DNA of 64,000 bases from the NCBI GenBank assembly GCA_947495555.1, contig CANLZI010000001.1, positions 2,208,861 to 2,272,860 on the forward strand. The letters are read 5' to 3'. A program made the position numbers and the translations under genes. This DNA is from an uncultured Erythrobacter sp. (GTDB lineage: Bacteria; Pseudomonadota; Alphaproteobacteria; Sphingomonadales; Sphingomonadaceae). This document shows, piece after piece, positions 34,594-43,329 of the stretch; position 1 is the stretch's first letter; every line of letters starts with the position of its first letter. Under the pieces are notes generated by a model. That model was not told where the DNA came from. It was given only the letters and a program-made list of their open reading frames with translations, and did not search any database.

Positions 34594-34896
34594 TCAGTCC
34601 TTGGTTAGTAGCTTCTGTCCATTGGAACGGATGGCATTTTCAATCAGCGGGCGCACAAAGAACAAGGATGAGGGCAATTCCACCTCGAAAATGACCCTGG
34701 CATCCTCGACCTCGACATCGCCCGAGATGCGCTGACCCATGGCATTGACGACCAGATGCATGGTGTCTTCATTGGTCCAAGACGTGTCGACATCGGCCAA
34801 TCCGCCAGGAATGTGATCGGCGATTTCGTGACTGCGTTCGTGCAAGCGTCGGCGTACTTCGTCGCGCCCCAGATCATGCGGCAATGCGATTCTCAT
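34594..34896 (-). CDS. Polyhydroxyalkanoic acid system family protein
   Basis: 100 residues. MRIALPHDLGRDEVRRRLHERSHEIADHIP resembles the short PHA_gran_rgn family of proteins (polyhydroxyalkanoate granule-associated or regulatory, function not well defined). Alternating polar strands follow (VDTSWTNEDTMHLVVNAMG, VEVEDARVIFEVELP). No PHA synthase or phasin is present nearby. The ATG overlaps the stop of the XpaC gene (ATGA), so it is translationally coupled with the XpaC-TelA pair. Confidence 0.8.
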   Translation of the reverse strand: MRIALPHDLGRDEVRRRLHERSHEIADHIPGGLADVDTSWTNEDTMHLVVNAMGQRISGDVEVEDARVIFEVELPSSLFFVRPLIENAIRSNGQKLLTKD

Positions 34897-35639
34897 GAGC
34901 TCTTGTCCTCCAACGCTTCGGCCCCGCCAAAACGATAATCCAGATAGCGTGACTTGATCGCCAGATCATCCAGAGCGCCCTCGGCCATCCGGCGCGTGAC
35001 CCGGTCCACTTCCGAGCTGATCTTGGTCAGACTTTCGGTCAAGCGATCGTCGGCGGATTTTCCGGCGTGATTTTCTTGCCGCAAGTGCTGCGGGATTTTG
35101 CGATAATCGTCGATAGTTTCCGGAATATATTCGCCCACCAACTCGCGCACTTCGCTTACCGCGGGATGGTTTTGATCCATGGTCTCCAATTGCAGGCCGA
35201 GCGCATCTAGCTGAACGCCCAATTGATCGACCACTTGCACCGCTGGTGGCGGTAGAGCCGGGCGTTGGGATTCCAGCCACAATTCGGTGCGAGCGACCAT
35301 TTGCTTGGGATCGCCCTTGGTCAGTTCGGTACGCTTGGGCACTTTGACTTTGCGCGCCGAGACAACACCGATCACGGTGGCAATGGCCAAGACGGACAGC
35401 ATGATACCCCAGAAGCCGATTCCGTTCAGGATGGCCCCGGCAACGCCCGCGGCAATGAATACGCCGACTACACCTATTGCGATCTGCACCAATTTCTTGG
35501 TGAAGTGCTTTGCCTTTATCCGGGCAGACCCTCTGCCAATCGAATCTGCTGGCCGATGCGTACCGCCCTCGCGCTGGGTGACAAGCGATTGCCCAGCAGC
35601 GCTGAGGATCTGGTCGGATTGGTTGGTGGTGTCAGCCAT
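34893..35639 (-). CDS. XpaC-like (5-bromo-4-chloroindolyl phosphate hydrolysis) membrane protein
   Basis: 248 residues from ATG 35637-35639. A basic N-terminal part (about 1-45) is followed by two membrane helices (about 50-90, IAIGVVGVFIAAGVAGAILNGIGFWGIMLSVLAIATVIGVVS, overall) and a helical cytoplasmic domain of about 150 residues. This is the layout of XpaC, whose partner is TelA, and telA lies immediately upstream, 13 bases away. The family is associated with stress or tellurite and envelope phenotypes in some bacteria, but the biochemical activity is not established. The name is historical. Confidence 0.8.
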   Translation of the reverse strand: MADTTNQSDQILSAAGQSLVTQREGGTHRPADSIGRGSARIKAKHFTKKLVQIAIGVVGVFIAAGVAGAILNGIGFWGIMLSVLAIATVIGVVSARKVKVPKRTELTKGDPKQMVARTELWLESQRPALPPPAVQVVDQLGVQLDALGLQLETMDQNHPAVSEVRELVGEYIPETIDDYRKIPQHLRQENHAGKSADDRLTESLTKISSEVDRVTRRMAEGALDDLAIKSRYLDYRFGGAEALEDKSS

Positions 35640-35652
35640 GGGTCGGCAGGCC

Positions 35653-36861
35653 TCAGCTATCCAGCGCAAGCAAAGAAGGCTCTGATGCGACCTTGGCCTG
35701 AGCCTGCGCTTGCCCTTCAGCGCGCGCGATATAGCCCTTGGATTTCTCGACCTCGTTCGACAGCGTGTCTACGGTTTGCTTCATATTGGCGAGCGCCTTG
35801 ACCTTGAAATCATCCACCTCATCCATCGTGTCATAGATGTTCTGGAAGGCGCGTTGCAGCGTCTCCAGCGGAATGGTGCTGGATGCAGCCTGCTCGTGAA
35901 TTTGGCCGGTTTGTTCGCGCAGCATAGTGCTGGTTGAATCGATGATGCCAGCGGTTGTCTGATTAAGCGAAGTGATCTGTTTCAACACCAACCTTTGGTT
36001 GGTCATGGCCTGCGCCACGGTCACAGCCGTACGCAGCGCGCCAACCGTGGTGGTGCTGGCCCGGTCAACGCCTTTGACCAGCTCAACATTGTTCTTCTTG
36101 ACCAGATCGAGCGAGAGATAACCTTGCACGCTTACCGCCATTTGCGTCAGCAAATCTTGCGTTCGCTGGCGAACATAGAACAAGGCGCTTTCGCGGATGG
36201 CCTTGGCCTTGGCCGGGTCGGTTGCATCCAATTCAGCCGCCTTTTGCTCCAATCGCTCGTCCAGCGTCTTGGCGATATGGATCATCTGCTCCAACTCGCC
36301 CATCGCTTCCCACAGCTTCTGACGTTCAACATCGATCGCTGCGTTGTCTTGGTGTAGTTCTTTCTTACCCGAAGCGAGCCGTTCCAGAATGGATTGGATA
36401 TGGCCCTGCGCGCTGGTGTAACCATCAAAATAGCGCTGCAATTTGTTGCCGAAGGGGATGATACCGAACAGTTTGCGACCGCGCAGCTTACCCTTCCGGC
36501 CCGGATCGAGATCTTCGACCGTGCGACGCAATTCGGCCAAGTCCTGGCCAACTCCACTATCGGCGTCCATCGCCCGAACGGGACGATCCAGGAAGCGGTT
36601 TGAATGGGCTGCAGCGGCGCGGATCTGTTCCTGACCCATGCGGGTGATTTGATCCACTTTCTCTCCGAAAGCGGGCGAATTGGCGTCTTCGGCGACCAAT
36701 TCAGCAACGAAATTATCGACCTTGGAATCCAGCTTCGAGATTTTCTCTTCCTCAACCGGGACCAGGCCAGCGGCCTTGTCGGGCGCAACGGCCGGCACCG
36801 GTGCTGGAGGGGTAAGGTCGAATGCCACATCGGTGGCTGTTTTGGTTTCCTGCGTCGTCAT
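35653..36861 (-). CDS. telA: TelA-like toxic anion resistance protein
   Basis: 402 residues, soluble and almost entirely helical. Family landmarks include GIIPFGNKLQRYFDGYTSAQGHIQSILERLASGKKEL, KTLDERLEQKAAELD, and TMLREQTGQIHEQAASSTIPLETLQRAFQNIYDTMDEVDDFKVKAL. TelA was named for tellurite resistance in plasmids, but chromosomal copies occur with XpaC and may serve membrane or cell-envelope stress. No terB, terC or tehB genes are seen here, so tellurite resistance should not be assumed. First gene of telA-xpaC-PHA-granule. Confidence 0.9.
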   Translation of the reverse strand: MTTQETKTATDVAFDLTPPAPVPAVAPDKAAGLVPVEEEKISKLDSKVDNFVAELVAEDANSPAFGEKVDQITRMGQEQIRAAAAHSNRFLDRPVRAMDADSGVGQDLAELRRTVEDLDPGRKGKLRGRKLFGIIPFGNKLQRYFDGYTSAQGHIQSILERLASGKKELHQDNAAIDVERQKLWEAMGELEQMIHIAKTLDERLEQKAAELDATDPAKAKAIRESALFYVRQRTQDLLTQMAVSVQGYLSLDLVKKNNVELVKGVDRASTTTVGALRTAVTVAQAMTNQRLVLKQITSLNQTTAGIIDSTSTMLREQTGQIHEQAASSTIPLETLQRAFQNIYDTMDEVDDFKVKALANMKQTVDTLSNEVEKSKGYIARAEGQAQAQAKVASEPSLLALDS

Positions 36862-36938
36862 CGCTGCTTGTCAAACTCCCTGAGGTAATGCGGCCAGATG
36901 AAACAGTACGCTTCGCAATCTGATCGCCGCTTATAACT

Positions 36939-36967
36939 GTATTAGTAATCTAAGACACGAAGTTCAA
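36939..36967 (-). promoter_or_regulatory. Candidate telA promoter
   Basis: On the minus strand: TTGAAC (36962-36967), 17-base spacer, TAATAC (36939-36944), 78 bases before the telA ATG. A moderate match only. Confidence 0.3.
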
Positions 36968-37019
36968 GAAATTTGCCGGATTCCTGTCGCTACGTCTATG
37001 CTTTCGTTTACAGCTATTT

Positions 37020-38651
37020 GTGCCTAAATCTAAGCGCATCCACCTTCACTGTGGGAAATGGACATTGAACGACACTGCATCAGACGCCTCTTCTTCCGGC
37101 AATGGGTCACCGGCTGTGACCGCAGCAGAGGCCGGTCCTGAGGCCACGGCGGACACAGCGCCCGATACCGGCCGCGTTGCCATTTCTCGGGTTAAGTTTG
37201 GCTTACTGCGATATTGGCGGCAAGATGTGGTCGGCACCGTTGACCAGGCCGCCGTCATCGAAAAACGGCGCGCGGAATGCGCCATGTCGGAACGCTATTT
37301 GTTCATGACTGCCATGTCCGGCGGTATTGCGGTGCTGGGCCTGTTGCTGTCTTCACCAGCAGTTGTGATCGGTGCCATGCTTTTGTCGCCACTGATGGAC
37401 CCGATCATGGGCTTAGGCTTTGCCTTGGCGATTGGCGATTATCGCTGGCTCAGGCAATCGGCGATCTCGCTTGCATGGGGATCGCTGATGGCGATTGTCT
37501 TGTGCGCCTTGGTCGTTTTTATGTCTCCGTTACAGGATATTACACCTGAGATTGCTGCGCGGACGCGGCCCAATTTGTTTGATCTTTTTGTGGCGCTTTT
37601 CTCTGCTTTGGCCGGTGCCTATGCCATGATCCGCGGGCGCGACGGCACCATTGTTGGTGTGGCCATCGCCACCGCCTTGATGCCTCCTTTGGCGGTCGTG
37701 GGCTTTGGCTTGGCGACCTTTAGCTGGGTGGTCTTTTCCGGAGCATTGCTGCTGTTTGTGACCAACCTTGTCACCATTGCACTGACGGCATGGGGCATGG
37801 CAAAATTGTATGGCTTCCGCACCAGCTTGAGCCAGAAACAAAGCCAGTTTCAAAACTTTGCGGTTGTGGGCGTGTTCCTGGCTTTGACCGTCCCGCTAAC
37901 CTTGTCGCTGATGCAGATTGTGTGGGAAGCCAATGCCGGACGCCAAGTGCGCGCCGAACTGGCCGAGACCTTTGGTTCGTCTGCCCGGCTGTCACCTCCA
38001 GAGATCGAGTTTTCGGGCGATCCGCTGAGAGTTTCTGCCTTTGTGTGGACCACCAGACTGATCCAAGATGCGGAAATTCGGGCGGAGGAAAGCCTTACTC
38101 GAAAACTTGGCAAGCCGGTTGATGTGGAATTGAAGCAGTTCCTGGTGCGTGATGAGCAGAGCGCCGAACAAGCCCAAATCGCCTCTGCCAAAGCGCAAGA
38201 GGAAGCTGCCGCGACCGACCGCGTAGACGATTTGGCCCAGCGGCTGTCACTTGCCGCAGGTGTGCCCGATACAGAGGTGATCGTCGACAATCGCAACCGC
38301 CGCGCCTTTGTGCGAGCACAGCGGCTGCCAGGGGCCACGATGGAAACCTATAAAGCGCTAGAGGACCGCATCGCGGCCTCTGAACCGGAATGGCGGATCG
38401 AATTGATCCCGCCTGTGGCGCCGTTGCAGACCACCGTCACCTTTGCCGAGGGCGCGCCCGATCAGGCCGGACTGCAATCGCTGGGATTGGTGGTATGGGC
38501 GGCACGCCGCTTGGACCGTCCCGTCCTGCTCAGTGGCAGCGATGAAGAGACCAGTGCGGCCGCAACGATCCTGATTGAACGGGACATAGTGGTGCAGTCT
38601 GAAACGGCTCGCGGTGTGTTGCAGGCATCATTGGAAGAACAAGGGCTCTGA
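37020..38651 (+). CDS. DUF389 domain-containing membrane protein
   Basis: 543 residues as an open frame from GTG 37020. That start lacks a ribosome binding site, and TTG at 37065, preceded by GGGAAATGGACA, is an alternative. After a disordered Ser/Ala/Gly-rich N-terminus come about eight membrane helices with the DUF389 hallmark SSPAVVIGAMLLSPLMDPIMGLGFALAIGD. A cytoplasmic or periplasmic part of about 200 residues follows (QLAETFGSSARLSPPEIEF...). DUF389 proteins, once called hydrophobic-domain proteins, have no assigned function. It is divergent from telA. Confidence 0.88.
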   Translation: MPKSKRIHLHCGKWTLNDTASDASSSGNGSPAVTAAEAGPEATADTAPDTGRVAISRVKFGLLRYWRQDVVGTVDQAAVIEKRRAECAMSERYLFMTAMSGGIAVLGLLLSSPAVVIGAMLLSPLMDPIMGLGFALAIGDYRWLRQSAISLAWGSLMAIVLCALVVFMSPLQDITPEIAARTRPNLFDLFVALFSALAGAYAMIRGRDGTIVGVAIATALMPPLAVVGFGLATFSWVVFSGALLLFVTNLVTIALTAWGMAKLYGFRTSLSQKQSQFQNFAVVGVFLALTVPLTLSLMQIVWEANAGRQVRAELAETFGSSARLSPPEIEFSGDPLRVSAFVWTTRLIQDAEIRAEESLTRKLGKPVDVELKQFLVRDEQSAEQAQIASAKAQEEAAATDRVDDLAQRLSLAAGVPDTEVIVDNRNRRAFVRAQRLPGATMETYKALEDRIAASEPEWRIELIPPVAPLQTTVTFAEGAPDQAGLQSLGLVVWAARRLDRPVLLSGSDEETSAAATILIERDIVVQSETARGVLQASLEEQGL

Positions 38652-38671
38652 CCGGTCAATCGTTGCCCATT

Positions 38672-38698
38672 AATCCTGGGCCCGCAAACCAGGATTAA
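38672..38698. terminator. Hairpin between convergent DUF389 and fatty-acyl-AMP ligase genes
   Basis: Perfect 9-base-pair inverted repeat (38672-38680 with 38690-38698, 9-base loop) overlapping the stop codon of the minus-strand gene. No T-run on either side, so termination is uncertain. Confidence 0.4.
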
Positions 38699-40428
38699 GC
38701 GGCCAGATCGAGCGGCTGGATTTCACCCGACAAATACAGCTTCTTCGCCTTGGCGCGGCTCAATTTGCCTGAGCTGGTGCGCGGCAATGTTCGCGGCGGA
38801 ACCAGTTCCACAACGCAGCTCATGCCGGTGACAGAGCGCACCTTGTCCGAGATCTGATCGCGCAGCTTCACCCGCTCGTCTGGGTCGGAAATCCGGCAAT
38901 GGACCAGCACGGCGGGCGCTTCTTCGCCATTTTCTGTCTCGACAGAGAAGGCGGCGATATCGCCATGGTTGAAGCCGGCCAATTGCTCGACCGCCCACTC
39001 AATATCCTGGGGCCAATGGTTTTTACCATTGATGATAATCATATCCTTGGCGCGGCCAACGATGAATAAATAACCGTCAACGGTGTAGCCCATATCGCCG
39101 GTATCCAGCCAGCCGTCCGTCATGCAATCTTCGGTAGCTTGCGGATTGCGGAAATAAGAATGCATCACCGATGGACCGCGGCACCACACCGTGCCGATCT
39201 GGTGGTCGGAGCGCGGTTTGCCGTCGGCGGCGCGGATCTGGACGTCCATATCGGGCAAGGCCTTGCCGCAATTGACGATGGCGCGATAGCGGGCCGGGCG
39301 CGTGATGTCGCGAGAGGCACCCGACAGGCGCTCTTCTTCGACCAATTCCACCCTTATGCCTTCGCCCGGAGGCATTACCGTTACCGCCAGAACCGCCTCG
39401 GCCAGCCCATAGGACGGGGTAAAGGCGCTGGCGCTAAAGCCAGCTTCGGCAAAGGCGTTAACGAAGCTTTGCATGACATCGGGCCGGATCATGTCCGCAC
39501 CATTGCCTGCCAGGCGCCAACGCGACAGGTCGAACCGTTCGGCCACCTGACTTTGGCTGGAGATGCGGCGCGCGCAAATGTCATAGCCAAATGTTGGCGA
39601 ATAAGAGACTGTGTTGCCCGGATTGCGGCTGATCATGTCGAGCCATGCCAATGGCCTGCGAGCAAAGGCATCCGGCTTCAGATAATCGACCGAGAATTGA
39701 TTGGCGATCAATGACAGGAAGCATCCGACCAGACCCATGTCATGATACAAGGGCAGCCAGCTGACGCAGCGGTCATTCTCACCCAAATCCATCGATACCG
39801 CATGGCCGTATAGATTGTGCAGCAAGGCGCGATGGGTCACCGCCACACCGGTTGGAAAACGGGTGGAGCCAGAAGAATATTGCAAATAGCAAATATCTTC
39901 CGGATCAGCCTTGGGCAGATCGCACTCTGGCGCATCGCGCTTGGAAAAATCTTCCCAGCTTTCGCCCTTGCAGCCTTGTTTAGCAGCTGCGGCACCGGCC
40001 ATCTCAGAAATTTCTTCCGGGTAGATCAGGATAGCAGGATCAGAGCTGTCCAATTGGACCGCCAGTTGATCGATATAGCTTTCCTTGCCGCCAAAGGTGG
40101 TGGGCAAGGGCAGGGGAACGGGCCACGCGCCGGCATAGACGCAGGCGCAGAACAGGGATGCAAATTCTGGTCCGGTCTCTGCAATCAGGGCTACGCGATC
40201 TTCTTTCGCAATTCCTGCAGCAATCAGACGGCGCGCCATCACCAGAGCATCTTCGCGCAATTCGGAATAGGGATAAACGCGCTCTAATTGTCCACGCATA
40301 TCGTGGAAATTGAGACCCTTTTTGCTGCGGGCGGCATAGTCGATAGCATCATTAAACGTATCGAACTGGGCCCTAATGCGCGGTAGATCGCAATCATTCG
40401 GCGTCGGCTTCAATGCGGCGTCGGTCAT
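38695..40428 (-). CDS. Fatty acyl-AMP ligase (AMP-dependent synthetase, FAAL-like)
   Basis: 577 residues from ATG 40426-40428. Core adenylation motifs: YLQYSSGSTRFPTGVAVTHRAL (P-loop), SYSPTFGYDI, SYGLAEAVL, and the late DTGDMGYTVDGYLFIVGRAKDMIIINGKNHWPQDIE with the TLPRTSSGKLSRAKA tail carrying the catalytic Lys. The order, the PLPLPTTFGGK segment and the NGKNHWPQDIE type of hinge match fatty-acyl-AMP ligases (FadD32/FadD26-like), which adenylate a fatty acid and pass it to an acyl carrier protein. No acyl carrier protein, polyketide synthase or sphingolipid gene lies next to it, so the acceptor is unknown. Confidence 0.88.
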   Translation of the reverse strand: MTDAALKPTPNDCDLPRIRAQFDTFNDAIDYAARSKKGLNFHDMRGQLERVYPYSELREDALVMARRLIAAGIAKEDRVALIAETGPEFASLFCACVYAGAWPVPLPLPTTFGGKESYIDQLAVQLDSSDPAILIYPEEISEMAGAAAAKQGCKGESWEDFSKRDAPECDLPKADPEDICYLQYSSGSTRFPTGVAVTHRALLHNLYGHAVSMDLGENDRCVSWLPLYHDMGLVGCFLSLIANQFSVDYLKPDAFARRPLAWLDMISRNPGNTVSYSPTFGYDICARRISSQSQVAERFDLSRWRLAGNGADMIRPDVMQSFVNAFAEAGFSASAFTPSYGLAEAVLAVTVMPPGEGIRVELVEEERLSGASRDITRPARYRAIVNCGKALPDMDVQIRAADGKPRSDHQIGTVWCRGPSVMHSYFRNPQATEDCMTDGWLDTGDMGYTVDGYLFIVGRAKDMIIINGKNHWPQDIEWAVEQLAGFNHGDIAAFSVETENGEEAPAVLVHCRISDPDERVKLRDQISDKVRSVTGMSCVVELVPPRTLPRTSSGKLSRAKAKKLYLSGEIQPLDLAA

Positions 40429-40560
40429 AATTATCAACGATACCCGTTATTTACGACGCTGTAACGCGCCTTTTCCCGTTTACTATGCGGCGTGTTTTCC
40501 CCTCTCCGCACAGTTTCAATCTTTCCCATTTGATAAGGAGTGTGGCACGAATAAGGCGAA

Positions 40561-41124
40561 ATGGTCACAAAGGAAACCTCAAGCGGTAAACGGAGGCGCA
40601 TGCCCAAACCGTTGGACCAGCGAAAATTGAACGATTTGGCGCTGTCCTATGTTGCCCGATTTGCCACCAGCGCGGCCAAATTGGAGGCATATTTGTGGCG
40701 CAAATTGCGCGAGCGCGGCCAGGCTGATGACGACGAGCAATTAGACATACCAGCGATTGTCGATCGGATGGTGGAGCTGCGCTATATCGATGACGAAGCC
40801 TATGCCCGGTCAAAGGCAGGGGGGCTGCTGCGGCGCGGATATGGCGGCAGACGCGTAGATCAGGCCTTGCGCGCTGCCGGAATTGACGAGACCGTCCGAA
40901 ACGATGTCGCCCCATGTGAGAAAGAGGCTCGACTGGCCGCCTTTGCCCTTGCCCAAAAACGCAAGTTCGGGCCATTTGGCGCAGAACCGTTTGAACGTGA
41001 TCGCAAAGAAAAGCAGATTGCTGCCATGATCCGGGCAGGACATGGGTTTGATAGCGCCCGCGCCTTGATCGAGGCGCCAACGATAGAACAGGCAGAAGAA
41101 TGGCTTTCCCAAGCAGACGAATAG
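40561..41124 (+). CDS. recX: RecX family regulatory protein
   Basis: 187 residues from ATG 40561; ATG 40600, behind GGAGG with a short spacer, is an alternative. Three-helix repeats with LALSYVARFATSAAKLEAYLWRKLRERG, the YIDDEAYARSKAGGLLRRGYGGRRVDQALRAAGI segment, and FGPFG...KEKQIAAMIRAGHGFDSARALI. RecX binds RecA filaments and limits recombinase activity. recA is not adjacent. The DUF192 gene overlaps the recX end by 25 bases in another frame. Confidence 0.88.
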   Translation: MVTKETSSGKRRRMPKPLDQRKLNDLALSYVARFATSAAKLEAYLWRKLRERGQADDDEQLDIPAIVDRMVELRYIDDEAYARSKAGGLLRRGYGGRRVDQALRAAGIDETVRNDVAPCEKEARLAAFALAQKRKFGPFGAEPFERDRKEKQIAAMIRAGHGFDSARALIEAPTIEQAEEWLSQADE

Positions 41125-41669
41125 GCAAAACCAGACCTGCAGCCTCACGCAGGACGAATGGGTTGCGCGGTATGGCGATGTGCCTTGTGGCCATTGGTGT
41201 GCTTGGTTGTTCGGCGCAACCTGCAGCGCAAAGCGCCTCGGCAGACAGCACGCCAGCAGCCTCCAGTCTGGCGGTTCATCCGGTGTCGGGTTTGCAGATC
41301 ATCCCATTGCAGGTGATCAGTGGGGATCAGGTGCATGAGTTTGCGGTTGAAGTGGCCGATACTCCTCAAGCTCAGGCCAGAGGCATGATGTTTAGGACGG
41401 AGATGGATGCGGACGAAGGAATGCTGTTCCCCTCGACAGTGCCTAGCGTGCGCGGTTTCTGGATGAAGAACACCCCGCTGCCGTTGGATATCATCTTTAT
41501 TGGCACCGATGACCGAATCATCAATATTGCCGCCAATACCGAGCCCTATTCGCTCCAGTCAGTCTATTCTAATGGCCCGGCCAGCGCGGTTCTTGAACTG
41601 ATCGGTGGCAGAGCAGCGGAACTGGGTATTGCGCCGGGCGATACAGTGCAATTTTCCCTGCCCGAGTAA
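41100..41669 (+). CDS. DUF192 domain-containing lipoprotein
   Basis: 189 residues from ATG 41100; a later ATG at 41172 would give MAMCLV and a more compact signal. A lipobox VLGC (Cys37) is preceded by a hydrophobic stretch. The mature DUF192 domain reads HEFAVEVADTPQAQARGMMFRTEMDADEGMLFPSTVPSVRGFWMKNTPLPLDIIFI..., with the family's ML-F and W-M-KNT core. Function unknown; many members are envelope proteins. It is in the recX to DUF2155 run of genes. Confidence 0.87.
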   Translation: MAFPSRRIGKTRPAASRRTNGLRGMAMCLVAIGVLGCSAQPAAQSASADSTPAASSLAVHPVSGLQIIPLQVISGDQVHEFAVEVADTPQAQARGMMFRTEMDADEGMLFPSTVPSVRGFWMKNTPLPLDIIFIGTDDRIINIAANTEPYSLQSVYSNGPASAVLELIGGRAAELGIAPGDTVQFSLPE

Positions 41670-41713
41670 GCTTCTGGCTTGGCCTGTCGATTGGAATCGG
41701 CTAGGCGCGGCTC

Positions 41714-42109
41714 ATGGGAATTTTGGCAAATCTTTTTACCTGGTGGGACGGCGCCACACTGACCACTATGCTCGACACGGCGCGCAAAGGCGAACATGTC
41801 GGTACCGATGGGCAGGGCAACAAATATTACCGCGCTGCGACCAAGCAGGCCGGTAAGGATCGCCGCTGGGTAATCTATAATGGCGCCAATGATTCCAGCC
41901 GCGTGCCTGCTGAATGGCATGGATGGCTGCATGGATCCTTTAATGATGTTCCCGAAAGCCACTTGCCGCCGCCCAAAATTTGGGAGGTAGACTACACCCC
42001 CAACGCCACAGGTACGCCAGAGGCTTATCGTCCCAAGGGTGCGCTGGAAATGGGCGGACGCCGCGCCAGCGCAACAGGCGATTACGAAGCATGGATCCCC
42101 GAAGGCTGA
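41714..42109 (+). CDS. NADH:ubiquinone oxidoreductase subunit NDUFA12
   Basis: 131 residues. GEHVGTDGQGNKYYRAATKQAGKDRRWVIYNGANDSSRVPAEWHGWLHGSFNDVP is the complete NDUFA12/B17.2 signature. It is an accessory subunit of alphaproteobacterial complex I, homologous to the mitochondrial one, at the junction of the membrane and peripheral arms. Core nuo genes are elsewhere. It is followed after 2 bases by DUF2155; the pair is commonly found near aat in alphaproteobacteria. Confidence 0.95.
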   Translation: MGILANLFTWWDGATLTTMLDTARKGEHVGTDGQGNKYYRAATKQAGKDRRWVIYNGANDSSRVPAEWHGWLHGSFNDVPESHLPPPKIWEVDYTPNATGTPEAYRPKGALEMGGRRASATGDYEAWIPEG

Positions 42110-42111
42110 TT

Positions 42112-42594
42112 ATGCGATTTTCAGCGCTGGTCATATTGGTGGCGCTGGCAGCGTGTTCTCAGGAAAGCGAAGGACCTGCTGCGGCTGTTTCTGACACTGC
42201 CGAACGAATTTCTGCCGAGGCTGGCGGCCAAGAGCTGTCCGGCACGAGCGAAGTTGACCAATCGGGTACGCCGATGGAGCAACGCGTGGCGACGATCGGT
42301 TTGCTGAACAAGCGCAACAATGAAACCCGCGACTTTGAAATGACGCCCGGTGACAGCGAGCGCATCGGCAATGTCATTATCAAGCTGGATGCGTGCGAAC
42401 GGACCCCTCCGTGGGAAATGCCACAGGAAACCGGGGCATTTGTGCAAGTTTCGGTGCAGGAGCGCGGCTCGGACGATTTCGAGCAAGTATTCTCTGGTTG
42501 GCTCTTCAAGAACTCACCCAGCCTGAATGTGGTCGAGCATCCGATTTATGATGTCTGGGTCAAAGACTGCGCGATGAGCTTCCCGGGCGAGTGA
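42112..42594 (+). CDS. DUF2155 domain-containing lipoprotein
   Basis: 160 residues from ATG 42112. Lipobox LAAC with Cys15. The mature part has ATIGLLNKRNNETRDFEMTPGDSERIGNVIIKLDACERTPPWEMPQETGAFVQV, with two to three Cys, and closes VEHPIYDVWVKDC, characteristic of DUF2155, an alphaproteobacterial envelope family of unknown role. It directly follows NDUFA12. Its last 49 bases overlap the convergent end of aat. Confidence 0.92.
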   Translation: MRFSALVILVALAACSQESEGPAAAVSDTAERISAEAGGQELSGTSEVDQSGTPMEQRVATIGLLNKRNNETRDFEMTPGDSERIGNVIIKLDACERTPPWEMPQETGAFVQVSVQERGSDDFEQVFSGWLFKNSPSLNVVEHPIYDVWVKDCAMSFPGE

Positions 42595-43238
42595 TCGCCA
42601 GCGCGGGTTTTCACGGCTGCATAGGCCCCCGCCAATGATTGTTGCGGTTCGCCCCGCGCCGCTGCTAATTTCTCGACATAGTCGGCCTGACTGATTTCCA
42701 CCGCACCCATAGATGCCAGGTGGTCGGTCATGAATTGGCAATCCAACAATCGATAGCCCGCTTGCCGCATCAGCCCGACCAGCCAACACAGTGCCACTTT
42801 GCTGGCGTCGGTGGCGCGGCTGAACATGCTTTCGCCGCAAAAAACACGATCGAAGCTGACCCCGTATAGCCCGCCCAGCAGAGTGCCGTCCTGCCAACAT
42901 TCGATCGAATGCGCATGACCAAGGCCGTGCAATTGGCGATAGCTGGCCTTGATCAAATCGCTGATCCAGCTGTCGGGATGATCGCGCCGGGGCTGAGAGC
43001 ATGCTTCTATAACAGCGCCAAATTTCTGATCGATGGTTACTTCAAAGCGATCTTGCGAGACCGCTTTCTTCAAGCTGCGCGACATATGAAATTGATCGAG
43101 TGGAATGATCGCTCGCTGCTTGGGCTCAACCCAAAACACCTCGGGATCATCGCGGCTATCGGCCATCGGGAAAATCCCGTTGCGATAGGCCAGCAACAGC
43201 ATATCTGGCGAAATAGAGGTGGGGAAAGGCGAGTGCAT
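42546..43238 (-). CDS. aat: Leucyl/phenylalanyl-tRNA--protein transferase
   Basis: 230 residues. LLLAYRNGIFPMADSRDDPEVFWVEPKQRAIIPLDQFHMSRSLKK and GVSFDRVFCGESMFSRATDASKVALCWLVGLM, QFMTDHLASMGAVEISQADYVEKL are the diagnostic Aat blocks. The enzyme adds Leu or Phe to N-terminal Arg/Lys of proteins, marking them for ClpS-ClpAP degradation. It is tail-to-tail with DUF2155 and overlaps it by 49 bases, so its last 16 residues are coded opposite that gene. Confidence 0.95.
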   Translation of the reverse strand: MHSPFPTSISPDMLLLAYRNGIFPMADSRDDPEVFWVEPKQRAIIPLDQFHMSRSLKKAVSQDRFEVTIDQKFGAVIEACSQPRRDHPDSWISDLIKASYRQLHGLGHAHSIECWQDGTLLGGLYGVSFDRVFCGESMFSRATDASKVALCWLVGLMRQAGYRLLDCQFMTDHLASMGAVEISQADYVEKLAAARGEPQQSLAGAYAAVKTRAGDHSPGKLIAQSLTQTS

Positions 43239-43285
43239 TGCCGCGGGACTATAGCACTGAATTTGGCCAATGCATCAAACCTGTC

Positions 43286-43314
43286 TTGCCAAGGCGATCG
43301 CTTGCGCCTAGAGC
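43286..43314 (+). promoter_or_regulatory. Candidate tRNA-Trp promoter
   Basis: TTGCCA (43286-43291), 17-base spacer, TAGAGC (43309-43314), 15 bases before the tRNA 5' end. Same layout as the other housekeeping promoters here. Confidence 0.5.
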
Positions 43315-43329
43315 GCAGCCCGCATCAGT

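Noticed and set aside
34594..36861. Tellurite-resistance locus
   Set aside because: The telA name is historical; no terB, terC, terD or tehB genes are present.
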